From: Halobellus inordinatus
Lineage (GTDB): Archaea > Halobacteriota > Halobacteria > Halobacteriales > Haloferacaceae
Assembly (NCBI RefSeq): GCF_024464655.1
Contig: NZ_JANHAV010000001.1
Coordinates: 372,001-436,000, forward strand
DNA length: 64,000 bases
Reading direction: 5' to 3'
Positions 33,513 to 41,783 of the stretch are shown here, piece after piece. A program made the translations under genes and the position numbers. Below the pieces are notes generated by a model. That model searched no databases, was not told the origin of the DNA, and saw nothing but the letters and a program-made list of their open reading frames with translations. Numbering within the stretch: position 1 is the first letter of the stretch; each line of letters begins with the position of its first letter.

Positions 33513-35621
33513 ATGAGCCACGAGGACTTTCCCACCGAGAACCCGGCGGTGGTGACCTGCGGCCTGCCGTACGCCAACGGCGACCTGCACATCGGCCACC
33601 TCCGAACGTACGTCGGCGGCGACATCTACAGTCGCGCGCTGAAGCGACTCGGCCAGCAGACCGCGTTCGTCTGCGGGTCGGATATGCACGGCACCCCGGT
33701 CGCCGTCAACGCCGCCCAGGAGGGCGTCACGCCCGAGGAGTTCGCGCTCCGACACCACGAACAGTACGAGGAGACCTTCCCGAAGTTCGACGTCGAGTTC
33801 GACAACTACGGGCACACGGACGACGCGACGAACACGGAGACGACCCAGGAGATCGTCCGGACTCTCGAAGCGGAGGGCTACGTCTACGAGAAGGAGATCC
33901 CGGTCGCCTACGACCCCGACGCCGACCAGTGGCTCCCCGACCGCTTCGTCGAGGGAACCTGCCCCTACTGCGGCGAGCACGCCCGGGGCGACGAGTGCGA
34001 CGAGGGCTGCGGTCGCCACCTCGAACCCGGCGAGATCGAAGATCCCGTCTCGACGATCACGGGCAACTCAGCGGAGTACCGAAACCGAGAGCACAAGTTC
34101 TTCGCCGTCTCCGACCTGCAGGAGTACCTCGGCGAGTTCATCGACCGCCTGGAAGGCACCTCGAACGCGCAGAATCAGCCCCGCGAGTGGATCGAGGGCG
34201 AACTCCAGGACTGGTGTATCACCCGCGATATGGAGTGGGGCGTCGACTACCCCGGCGAGGAGGACCTCGTCCTCTACGTCTGGGTCGACGCGCCGATCGA
34301 GTACATCTCCTCGACGAAGCAGTACACCGAACGCGTCGGTCCCGACGTCTTCGACTGGGAGGAAGCCTGGCGCGAGGACGGCGACATCGTCCACATCATC
34401 GGCCGCGACATCATCCAGCACCACACGGTGTTCTGGCCGGCGATGCTCCACGCCGCGGGCTACGTCGAACCCCGCGCCGTGATGGCCTCCGGGTTCATCA
34501 CGCTGGAGGGCAAGGGCTTCTCGACCTCGCGAAACCGCGCGGTCTGGGCCGACGAGTACCTCGAGGAGGGCTTCCGTCCCGACCTCCTGCGCTACTACCT
34601 CGCGACCAACGGCGGCTTCCAGCAGGACGTCGACTTCTCGTGGGCGCGCTTCCGCGAGCGCGTGAACAACGAACTCGTCGGCACGGTCGGCAACTTCGCG
34701 TACCGCTCGCTGCTCTTCGCCGCCCGCGAGTTCGGCGGCACGCCCGACGCCGACCTCTCGGAGTCGGTCCGTGAGCGCATCGAGACGGCGATGGCCGGGT
34801 TCGAGGCCGGCGTCAACGAGTACTCGGTCCGCGAGGTCGGCGACGCCGCCGTCCGCCTCGCGCAGTTCGGCAACGAGTACATCCAGCGGAACGAACCCTG
34901 GAAGCTCGACGACGACGATCCCGAGAAGGCGCAGGTCATCCGTGACTGCGTCCAGATCGCGAAGGCCGTCGCTGTGCTCTTCGAGCCGGTCACGCCCGAA
35001 GCGGCCGAGAACCTCTGGGACGACCTCAACGAGGACGGCGACGTCCACGCCGTCGGCATCGACGCCGCACTCGAGGCCCCGGCCGCGGCGTTCGACGAAC
35101 CGACGGAACTGTTCGAGAAGATCCCCGAGGAGCGCGTCGAGGAACTGAACGAGAAACTCGAAGCGCGAGTCGACGCCGCGACCGAAGACGACGAGGCCGA
35201 CGCGGACGACGAGGCCGACGCGGACGACGAGGCCGACGCAGATACCGGCGCCGGCGACGAGCCGAGCGAGGAAGCAGTGGCCGACCTCGAACCGATCGCC
35301 GACGAGCGGATCAGCTTCGAGGACTTCCAGGATCTCGACATCCGCGTGGGCGAGATCGTCGCCGCCGAGGGCGTCGAAGGCGCCGACAAACTCGCGAAGC
35401 TGACGGTCGACATCGGCGTCGAAGAGCGCCAGATCGTCGCCGGGATCAAACAGCTCCACGACCTGGATTCGCTCCCTGGCACGAAGATCGTCGTCGTCGC
35501 CAACTTGGAGAAGGCCGAACTGTTCGGCGTCGAGTCCAACGGGATGCTGCTCGCAGCGGGCGATCAGGCCGACCTCCTGACCACCCACGGCGACGCCGTC
35601 CCCGGAACGAAAGTCCAGTAG
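33513..35621 (+). CDS. metG: Methionyl-tRNA synthetase with C-terminal tRNA-binding domain
   Basis: A 702-residue class I enzyme. The HIGH motif is HIGHLRTY, zinc-binding knuckles are CPYC and CDEGC (about 150-170), and the KMSKS counterpart is GKGFSTSRN. The anticodon domain follows, then an acidic repeat linker, and a C-terminal EMAP/Trbp111-like tRNA-binding domain (DIRVGEIVAAEGVEGADKL, NLEKAELFGVESNGMLLAA). It charges initiator and elongator tRNA-Met. The fused tRNA-binding domain is normal for this class in archaea; the (DEADAD)n linker is a haloarchaeal trait. Confidence 0.96.
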   Translation: MSHEDFPTENPAVVTCGLPYANGDLHIGHLRTYVGGDIYSRALKRLGQQTAFVCGSDMHGTPVAVNAAQEGVTPEEFALRHHEQYEETFPKFDVEFDNYGHTDDATNTETTQEIVRTLEAEGYVYEKEIPVAYDPDADQWLPDRFVEGTCPYCGEHARGDECDEGCGRHLEPGEIEDPVSTITGNSAEYRNREHKFFAVSDLQEYLGEFIDRLEGTSNAQNQPREWIEGELQDWCITRDMEWGVDYPGEEDLVLYVWVDAPIEYISSTKQYTERVGPDVFDWEEAWREDGDIVHIIGRDIIQHHTVFWPAMLHAAGYVEPRAVMASGFITLEGKGFSTSRNRAVWADEYLEEGFRPDLLRYYLATNGGFQQDVDFSWARFRERVNNELVGTVGNFAYRSLLFAAREFGGTPDADLSESVRERIETAMAGFEAGVNEYSVREVGDAAVRLAQFGNEYIQRNEPWKLDDDDPEKAQVIRDCVQIAKAVAVLFEPVTPEAAENLWDDLNEDGDVHAVGIDAALEAPAAAFDEPTELFEKIPEERVEELNEKLEARVDAATEDDEADADDEADADDEADADTGAGDEPSEEAVADLEPIADERISFEDFQDLDIRVGEIVAAEGVEGADKLAKLTVDIGVEERQIVAGIKQLHDLDSLPGTKIVVVANLEKAELFGVESNGMLLAAGDQADLLTTHGDAVPGTKVQ
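35190..35243 (+). repeat. 18-bp tandem repeat encoding DEADAD
   Basis: GACGAGGCCGACGCGGAC repeats three times (35190, 35208, 35226; the last with two changes) in the linker before the tRNA-binding domain of metG. It encodes an acidic spacer. Confidence 0.8.
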
Positions 35622-35654
35622 ACCCCTCGTTACGCCGGCCGGCTCATCGTCGGT

Positions 35655-35682
35655 CTTTTTAACTCACTCCCGAGTAGGGAGT
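35655..35682 (+). promoter_or_regulatory. pyk promoter with a TrmB-like site overlapping the start region
   Basis: CTTTTTAACT (35655-35664) is a TATA box 26 bp before the pyk ATG, giving a leaderless mRNA. AACT-N7-GAGTA (35661-35676) matches the TACT-N7/8-GAGTA motif reported for the sugar-responsive TrmB of Halobacterium with one mismatch, and an ACTCCC/GGGAGT palindrome surrounds GAGTA. A site downstream of TATA would repress. Confidence 0.5.
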
Positions 35683-35685
35683 CCT

Positions 35686-37452
35686 ATGAGAAAGGCGAAA
35701 ATCGTCTGCACGCTCGGCCCGGCGTCGGACGACGAATCCACGATTCGGGGCCTCGTCGACGCCGGGATGAGCGTCGCCCGCCTCAACGCGAGCCACGGGA
35801 CGCCGGACCACCGCCGGAAGGTCATCGAGCGCATTCGGTCCGTAGACGACGTGACCGACAGCCCCCTGGCCGCGATGGTCGATCTCCAGGGCCCCGAGGT
35901 CAGGACCGCGCCGCTCGAAGATCCGATCACGCTAGAGGCCGGCACGGAGATCCGGTTCGTCGCGGGCGAGGAGGCGACGCCCGAAACGATCGGACTCTCG
36001 TATTCGATCACGGCCGCCGAGCCGGGCGATACGGTGCTCCTCGACGACGGTCGGATCGAGGCCACGGTCGTCCGCGTCGACGACGACGGCGTCGTCGCGC
36101 GCGTCGACTCCGGCGGCGAACTCGGGGGACGAAAGGGCGTCAACCTCCCGGGCGTCGACCTCGACATTGACCTCATCACCGAAGGTGATCGCGCGGAACT
36201 GGCCGTCGCCGCCGAGACCGAGGCCGACTTCGTCGCCGCCTCGTTCGTCCGCTCTGCGGAAGACGTCTACACCATCAGCGACGCGCTCGACGAACTCGGC
36301 GCGGACATCCCCGTCGTCGCGAAGATCGAGCGCGCGGGGGCGGTCGAGAACCTCGACGAGATCATCGACGCCGCCTACGGCGTGATGGTCGCTCGCGGCG
36401 ACCTCGGCGTCGAGATGCCGCTCGAAGACGTCCCGATCATCCAAAAGCGGATCATCCGAAAGTGCCACGCCGCCGGGACGCCCGTCATCACGGCGACCGA
36501 GATGCTCGATTCGATGGTGCACGCCCGCCGACCCACTCGGGCGGAGGCCTCCGACGTCGCGAACGCGGTCCTCGACGGCACCGACGCGGTGATGCTCTCG
36601 GGCGAGACCGCGATCGGCGACGACCCGGTACGCGTCGTCGAGACGATGGACCGGATCGTCCGACAGGTCGAGTCCAGCGACGAGTACGCCGAGAGCCGCG
36701 AACAGCGGATTCCGACGCCGGACGAGGACTCCCGCACCGAGGCGCTCGCCCGCTCGGCGCGGTATCTCGCCCGCGACGTCGGCGCGAGTGCAATCGTCGC
36801 CGCTTCCGAGTCCGGCTACACAGCGCGGAAGACGGCGAAGTTCCGGCCGGCAGTCCCGGTGGTCGCGACGACTCCGACGGACCGCGTCCGCCGGCAACTC
36901 GCCCTCTCGTGGGGCGTCATCCCGGTCTACTCGGCGTACCGCGACGGCATCGACGCGATGATGGAAGACGCCGTCGACGCCGCGCTCGACGCCGGCGTCG
37001 CGAAATCCGGCGACACGCTCGTCGTCCTCTCGGGGATGATGACCGAACTCGAGGGCACGAACACGACGAATATGCTGAAACTCCACGTCGCCGCCGAGGC
37101 CGTCGCGACGGGCCGGAAGGTCGTCGGAGGCCGCGTCGCTGGCCCGCTCGCAGTCACCGAGGACGGCGACCTCTCGTCGGTCCCCGACGGAGCGATCCTG
37201 GCGCTGCCGGCGACCTTCGACGGCGAGTTCGACGGCGAGGCCGCCAAACTCGGCGGTATCGTCGATGCGCGCCCCGGGATGACTGGCTATCCGGCGCTCG
37301 TCGCCCGCGAACTCGACATCCCGATGATCTCGGGCGCGCCGCTGCCGACGTCGCTGTCGCCCGGGACGACTTTGACGCTGCACGCCGAACGCGGCATCGT
37401 CTACGAGGGCGACGTCATCAGACACCGCACGCGAGACGCCGAGATCCGATAG
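35686..37452 (+). CDS. pyk: Pyruvate kinase with degenerate C-terminal PEP-utilising domain
   Basis: A 588-residue protein. The catalytic barrel shows RKAKIVCTLGPAS, ARLNASHG, VARGDLGVEMP, and TATEMLDSMVHARRPTRAEASDVANAVLDG. An allosteric domain follows, then about 110 extra residues matching the swivelling domain of PEP-utilising enzymes (GGIVDARPG, then ALVARELDIPMISG). In that domain the phospho-His of the TSHAA motif is missing: the sequence is MTGYPALVA. The enzyme makes ATP and pyruvate from PEP. It is the glycolytic counterpart of ppsA 4 kb upstream, and probably oppositely regulated. Confidence 0.95.
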   Translation: MRKAKIVCTLGPASDDESTIRGLVDAGMSVARLNASHGTPDHRRKVIERIRSVDDVTDSPLAAMVDLQGPEVRTAPLEDPITLEAGTEIRFVAGEEATPETIGLSYSITAAEPGDTVLLDDGRIEATVVRVDDDGVVARVDSGGELGGRKGVNLPGVDLDIDLITEGDRAELAVAAETEADFVAASFVRSAEDVYTISDALDELGADIPVVAKIERAGAVENLDEIIDAAYGVMVARGDLGVEMPLEDVPIIQKRIIRKCHAAGTPVITATEMLDSMVHARRPTRAEASDVANAVLDGTDAVMLSGETAIGDDPVRVVETMDRIVRQVESSDEYAESREQRIPTPDEDSRTEALARSARYLARDVGASAIVAASESGYTARKTAKFRPAVPVVATTPTDRVRRQLALSWGVIPVYSAYRDGIDAMMEDAVDAALDAGVAKSGDTLVVLSGMMTELEGTNTTNMLKLHVAAEAVATGRKVVGGRVAGPLAVTEDGDLSSVPDGAILALPATFDGEFDGEAAKLGGIVDARPGMTGYPALVARELDIPMISGAPLPTSLSPGTTLTLHAERGIVYEGDVIRHRTRDAEIR

Positions 37453-37499
37453 GCGTCCGAGGCGGCAAGTCTTTTCCTGTGGCAGTCGTACTACTCGTA

Positions 37500-37733
37500 A
37501 TGAGTAATCCGGACACTGGTCCCGACCGGGAGTTCGACGAGGCCCGAACCGATCAGGACGCTGCGCCGCCTGCGACCGACGTCGATGCCGACGGGCTCGG
37601 CGACGGACGGCTCTCGCTCCGTGCGCCGATCGAACCCGGCGATCCCGACGCGGAGAACGCCCTGTTCGTGGTGGCTGGCGCGCTCGGTACGGTCGCGCTC
37701 CTCGCGTCAGCGATCGTCCCGGGCGTACTCTGA
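37500..37733 (+). CDS. Small single-helix membrane protein
   Basis: A 77-residue protein (MSNPDTGPDREFDE) with a 50-residue acidic, disordered N terminus and one C-terminal membrane helix (ALFVVAGALGTVALLASAIVPG). The haloarchaeal codon use and acidic bias argue it is real. It lies 47 bp after pyk on the same strand. Function unknown. Confidence 0.65.
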   Translation: MSNPDTGPDREFDEARTDQDAAPPATDVDADGLGDGRLSLRAPIEPGDPDAENALFVVAGALGTVALLASAIVPGVL

Positions 37734-37852
37734 GCGGCTCGCCGCCACTCGATTTCGGCCTCCGTGCTGCACGTCCGTTATCAGTTCTGATCCTGTGACC
37801 GCAGCGTTTTATGCGAGTTGGTCGGTAGCGTAGGGAGACGACCGTATCGCCG

Positions 37853-39676
37853 ATGTCTCACGCCCATCCCTACCTCGCTCTCGCTATCGCCCTCTCCCTC
37901 CTCGTCGGCGGTGCGACGCCCGTTTCGGGGTTCGCCCCTGCGTCGACGGCGCCGGGAGTGGCCCACAGCGCCGGGACCGAGACGATCGGCGAGGACAGCC
38001 ACAGCACCTCTCCGCACGCACTCGCAGCCGCCGATCGCGCGCCGCAACAGACCGACGACGCCTCGGCGTCGTTCCCTGGCGGCAACGTGACCGTCACCCG
38101 CGGCGACGAGGTGACGTTCTCGGTCTCACACTCCGACCCCGCGAACGTGACGATCGGCGGCCCGGAGTACGGCTTTCACCTCACCGTCGCGCTCGGCGGC
38201 AGCGGCACGTCCGAAGTAACTCTCGACACACGCCAGACGACTGCCGCCGATCCAGCCGTCTTCGTCGAAGGCGGATCCGCGACGCTGCACTCCGCACCGC
38301 TCGATGAGCCCATCGAGCCCGAAGACTACCTTCTCCGCGTCTCTATCGACGGCGTCGAGCGCGACATCGGGACGCTCACCGTCGACCCACGGGGCGAAAC
38401 GACAGCGGAATCGTACCGCGCGCCGGGGGCGTTCGAGCCCTCGGAGTACGTCGACGGCGGCGAAGACGGCGACGCCAACGTCGGGCCCCTGGAGACGACG
38501 ATGAGCGCCGGAACCGACCTCGCACGCGGCGATTACGCCGTCGTCCGCTTCGAGGAGAGCGGCCTGGAGTCGGCGCTGAACACGAGCGACCTCACCGGTG
38601 CCGCGGCGGCTAACGGGCTCAAAGTGAACTTCACGCAGACGACGCCCGGGCCGAACCAGGAGCCGCGGGAGTACGTCGCGACGGCCTCGGCGAACGTCTC
38701 CGTGCTGCCGAGTCTCGCGAACGACGAGATCTACGTGCTCTGGGACACCAGCGAGGTTCCGATCGGGAATCTGGAGAAGCGCAATCGCTACCGCGCGGCC
38801 CTGACGCTGACCGACGAGAGCGGCCTCGCCGACTCGCCGACGACGATCGCGTCGACGCCGTTCCATCTCAGTTCGCAGTCGGTGTCGCTGTCGCCGGACA
38901 ACGACTCGGTGCATTACCCCTGGGAGAACAGTTCGTTCGCCGTCTCCGGGACGACGAACCGCGCGCCGAACACGACGCTGGAAGTCCGCCTCCGGTCCTC
39001 GGATCCGAACGCGTTCCTGCAGCTGCGCGATGCCACAGTCGGCCCCGACGGGGACTTCGAGGCGTCGTTCGACCTCTCGTCGGTCTCTCGGGGGACGAAC
39101 GCGACGCTTTGGGTCCGCAATCACTTCTTGCAGACCGCACAGGACGTCTACTTGGTCGCACCGGATCCGAGCGTCCGCATCGAAGACCAAACGGCGAACG
39201 GAACGACGCTACGGATCGCGAGCGCCGAAGTCCCCGCGGGCGGTTTCGTTCGCTTGGAAGACGCCGACGGGTCGTCGGTCGGACGGAGCGACTACCTCGC
39301 GCCCGGCGAGCATACGAACGTGACAGCGGAGTTGGGGACGCCGCTGTTCGAGGCCCAACAGATCCGCGCCGAACTGGTCCGCGCCGGCGAGGAGCAGTCC
39401 TACGACCCCGACGCGGCGGCCTACACCGCGAACGACGCCGTCGTCAACGACACGGCGCGGATCGAGTTCCCGCCGGCACCGACCGAGACGAGCACACCGA
39501 CGCGGACCGCGACGGCGACGGCGACGTCCACGGCGACGCCGTACCCCGTCGTCACGCGGACGCCGCTGGCACCCGCTGGTGCCTCGCAGTCGAGTCTCCC
39601 GCTGTCGCCGGGAGTCGCGGTCGCCGCGCTGCTCGGCGCCGGTGCACTGCTCGCACGCCGAGGTGGGTCGTCGTGA
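37853..39676 (+). CDS. Large secreted or S-layer-like surface protein with C-terminal anchor
   Basis: A 607-residue protein with a Sec-type signal (ALAIALSLLVGGATPVSGFA), a long beta-rich ectodomain with many N-glycosylation sequons (NVT, NTS, NAT), a Thr/Ala/Pro linker near 545-575 and a final hydrophobic segment PGVAVAALLGAGALLARRGG. This is the layout of haloarchaeal surface glycoproteins that are lipid-anchored or held by a C-terminal helix. Its TGA overlaps the GTG of the next gene by 4 bp, so the two are coupled. No enzymatic motif is seen. Confidence 0.75.
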   Translation: MSHAHPYLALAIALSLLVGGATPVSGFAPASTAPGVAHSAGTETIGEDSHSTSPHALAAADRAPQQTDDASASFPGGNVTVTRGDEVTFSVSHSDPANVTIGGPEYGFHLTVALGGSGTSEVTLDTRQTTAADPAVFVEGGSATLHSAPLDEPIEPEDYLLRVSIDGVERDIGTLTVDPRGETTAESYRAPGAFEPSEYVDGGEDGDANVGPLETTMSAGTDLARGDYAVVRFEESGLESALNTSDLTGAAAANGLKVNFTQTTPGPNQEPREYVATASANVSVLPSLANDEIYVLWDTSEVPIGNLEKRNRYRAALTLTDESGLADSPTTIASTPFHLSSQSVSLSPDNDSVHYPWENSSFAVSGTTNRAPNTTLEVRLRSSDPNAFLQLRDATVGPDGDFEASFDLSSVSRGTNATLWVRNHFLQTAQDVYLVAPDPSVRIEDQTANGTTLRIASAEVPAGGFVRLEDADGSSVGRSDYLAPGEHTNVTAELGTPLFEAQQIRAELVRAGEEQSYDPDAAAYTANDAVVNDTARIEFPPAPTETSTPTRTATATATSTATPYPVVTRTPLAPAGASQSSLPLSPGVAVAALLGAGALLARRGGSS

Positions 39677-40836
39677 TCCCCGAACTGGAGCCCGAGGATT
39701 TCGTCGCGTTCCTCGCGGACCTCTGGCGTGAGCGGGGCTGGGAGATCTCCGTCAAAGAGCGCGCCGACGAGACGCGGTTCGTGATCGGCGAGCGGGGCGA
39801 CGGCAAGCGCGGCGTCATTTACGCCTTCCCGACGACGACGGCGACGGTCACCGAACGGCACCTCAAGCAGTTCGTCGCCTTCTGTCGGAAACGCAGCATC
39901 GACGTGGCCGTCGTCGCGACGCAGGGCGCGTTCGCGGACGGCGCCAAGAAGGTGGCCGCCCAGCGCAGCGTCCACCTCCTCGACCGCGCGACGCTCGCCG
40001 AGACAGTCGAGGAGGGCGGCTTCGAGGACGTCCTGAAGCAGTACACCGAGACGAGCGGCCTCGAAGCAGCCGTCGAACGGCTCCAGGAACTGGGGGTGCC
40101 GGTCCCCGTGTCCGTCGTCGACCGCGTCCCCGACTTCGGTGAGTCGCTCGCGGCGATCCGCGCGAAGCTCGACCGCGGCGACGGGGACGACAGCGACGAC
40201 GCGGATGCATCGGGGGCGCAGTCCGGTTCTGATCCCGATTCGAGCGGCGACCCCGGGGCCGACGCCGGAGTCACGGACCGGATCCGCGCGCTCTCCTCGC
40301 GCTCGCTACCGGCGACTGTCATCCCGATCGTCCTCGTCGTCGCGTTCGTGCTCGGGGCTGCGCTGGGGCCGGCGCTCGGCCTCGGGGGTCCCTTCGCCTC
40401 CGGCGGCGACGACGGCCTCGACGTCTCGGCGGTCTCGACGGCGAGCGCGAACGCGACGGCGGACGTGCGCTGGAATGCGAAGACGACGCAGGCGCTCACG
40501 GTGAACGGGACCACCTACGACGCCCCCGACGAACAGACGTTCCTCCTAGTTCGGATGAACGTGACCAACCGGGCCGACACTCCGACGCAGTTCGCACAGT
40601 CGAAGTTGGCCGTCGAGGTCGCGGGCGAGCGCTACGCGCATCAACCGCTCGACGGCGTGACCGGCTTCCCCTCCGCCGGGCTGTTCGAACCTGGGGAGTC
40701 GCGGGAGGTGTGGATGGTCTTCAGCGTTCCCGCCGACGGAGAGAGCGCGACGCTCTTGATGACCGGCGAACTGAACGTTCGCTTCACCCGCGATACCACG
40801 ATCACGCCCGAGGCGACCGTCCCGGAGCGCGAATAG
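39673..40836 (+). CDS. Restriction-endonuclease-fold, transmembrane and DUF4352-like fusion protein
   Basis: A 387-residue protein from a GTG start overlapping the upstream stop (GTGA). Residues 1-115 resemble the Mrr-type nuclease fold (FVAFLADLWRERGWEIS, RFVIGERGDGKRGVIYAFP, HLKQFVAFCRKRSIDVAVVATQGAF), but the usual catalytic Glu-x-Lys is not visible. An acidic linker precedes one membrane helix at about 213-237. The C-terminal 130 residues (FLLVRMNVTNRADTPTQF, GLFEPGESREVWMVFSVP) look like a DUF4352 beta-sandwich outside the cell. A transmembrane signalling role is inferred from the topology. Confidence 0.65.
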   Translation: MIPELEPEDFVAFLADLWRERGWEISVKERADETRFVIGERGDGKRGVIYAFPTTTATVTERHLKQFVAFCRKRSIDVAVVATQGAFADGAKKVAAQRSVHLLDRATLAETVEEGGFEDVLKQYTETSGLEAAVERLQELGVPVPVSVVDRVPDFGESLAAIRAKLDRGDGDDSDDADASGAQSGSDPDSSGDPGADAGVTDRIRALSSRSLPATVIPIVLVVAFVLGAALGPALGLGGPFASGGDDGLDVSAVSTASANATADVRWNAKTTQALTVNGTTYDAPDEQTFLLVRMNVTNRADTPTQFAQSKLAVEVAGERYAHQPLDGVTGFPSAGLFEPGESREVWMVFSVPADGESATLLMTGELNVRFTRDTTITPEATVPERE

Positions 40837-40994
40837 CGGGTCCGACGGCCTTCCCGTCGGTCGGTGTCGCACGCTCGGTCACGCCACGCAGTTGGTCGAT
40901 CGACCGATATCGCACACTCCCGTCGCTCGGTTTCCCAACGTGTGCATCGATCTCTCGTGACAACGCTTAATCGTGCGCCAGACTTATCGCTCGT

Positions 40995-41600
40995 ATGCTC
41001 GAACCAGCGCTTTCGGTCGCCCTGCAGCTCTCGATCCCGCCGGAGACGCTGCCGCTGTTGCTGGTCACCGCCGGACTCGGCGTCAGCTTCCTCGAAGCCT
41101 TCGCGCCGGGCGCGCACTTCATCGTCCTCGGAATCGCCCTCCTCGCGGCCGGACTCGTCGGGCTGGTCCTCGGGCCGCTGGCCTCACCGATCGTCCTCGG
41201 CGTCCTCGTCCTCGTCTTCGGGTCGCTTGCGCTCTACGGCTACCGCGAGTTCGACATCTACGGCGGCAAAGGCACCGAACAGACGAGCGATTCGGCGAGT
41301 CTCCGCGGCCGGACCGGTCGCGTCACGGAACGCGTGACCCCGACCGACGGCGAGGTCAAGCTCGACGACGGCGGTTTCAACCCCCTCTACGCCGCGCGAT
41401 CGGTGGACGGCGAACTCCCCGTCGGGACGGAAGTTGTCGTCGTCGATCCCGGCGGCGGGAACGTCGTCACCGTCGAGTCGCTCTCGTCCGGCTACGACGA
41501 GATCGACCGCCAACTCGATCAGGGCCGAGCGTCGCGGTCGGACGACGTCGAGAGAGCAGACAGCGAGGACGACACCGAGATGGAGACCGAGCGCGCCTGA
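40995..41600 (+). CDS. NfeD-like membrane protein
   Basis: A 201-residue protein with three to four helices in the first 85 residues, then an OB-fold domain (LRGRTGRVTERVTP, ELPVGTEVVVVDPGGGNVVTVE). NfeD proteins pair with stomatins in membrane protein quality control. The stomatin/SPFH gene follows at 41784. This one lacks the N-terminal ClpP-like serine protease part of long NfeD. A GCTTAATC TATA lies 27 bp before the ATG. It has an acidic C-terminal tail. Confidence 0.88.
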   Translation: MLEPALSVALQLSIPPETLPLLLVTAGLGVSFLEAFAPGAHFIVLGIALLAAGLVGLVLGPLASPIVLGVLVLVFGSLALYGYREFDIYGGKGTEQTSDSASLRGRTGRVTERVTPTDGEVKLDDGGFNPLYAARSVDGELPVGTEVVVVDPGGGNVVTVESLSSGYDEIDRQLDQGRASRSDDVERADSEDDTEMETERA

Positions 41601-41783
41601 TCGTAGCTGCGACGACGCTCAGACGCGACGACATCGAGACGTAACGATACTGAGACACGACGACACGGAGACGGCGGCCGAACCGGTCTCACCGACGTAC
41701 CGCGATTCTGTGCGCACTCGCGTCGCCGAATTTCTCAGTTCGACTGGGCCAACGCTTATCAGACCCACACACTAAGTCCGCGT

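Noticed and set aside
34068-35588. 506-codon - strand frame opposite metG
   Set aside because: Antisense shadow with Val/Leu/Asp repeats produced by the acidic repeats of metG.
35932-37425. 497-codon - strand frame opposite pyk
   Set aside because: Antisense shadow; pyk itself has all catalytic motifs.
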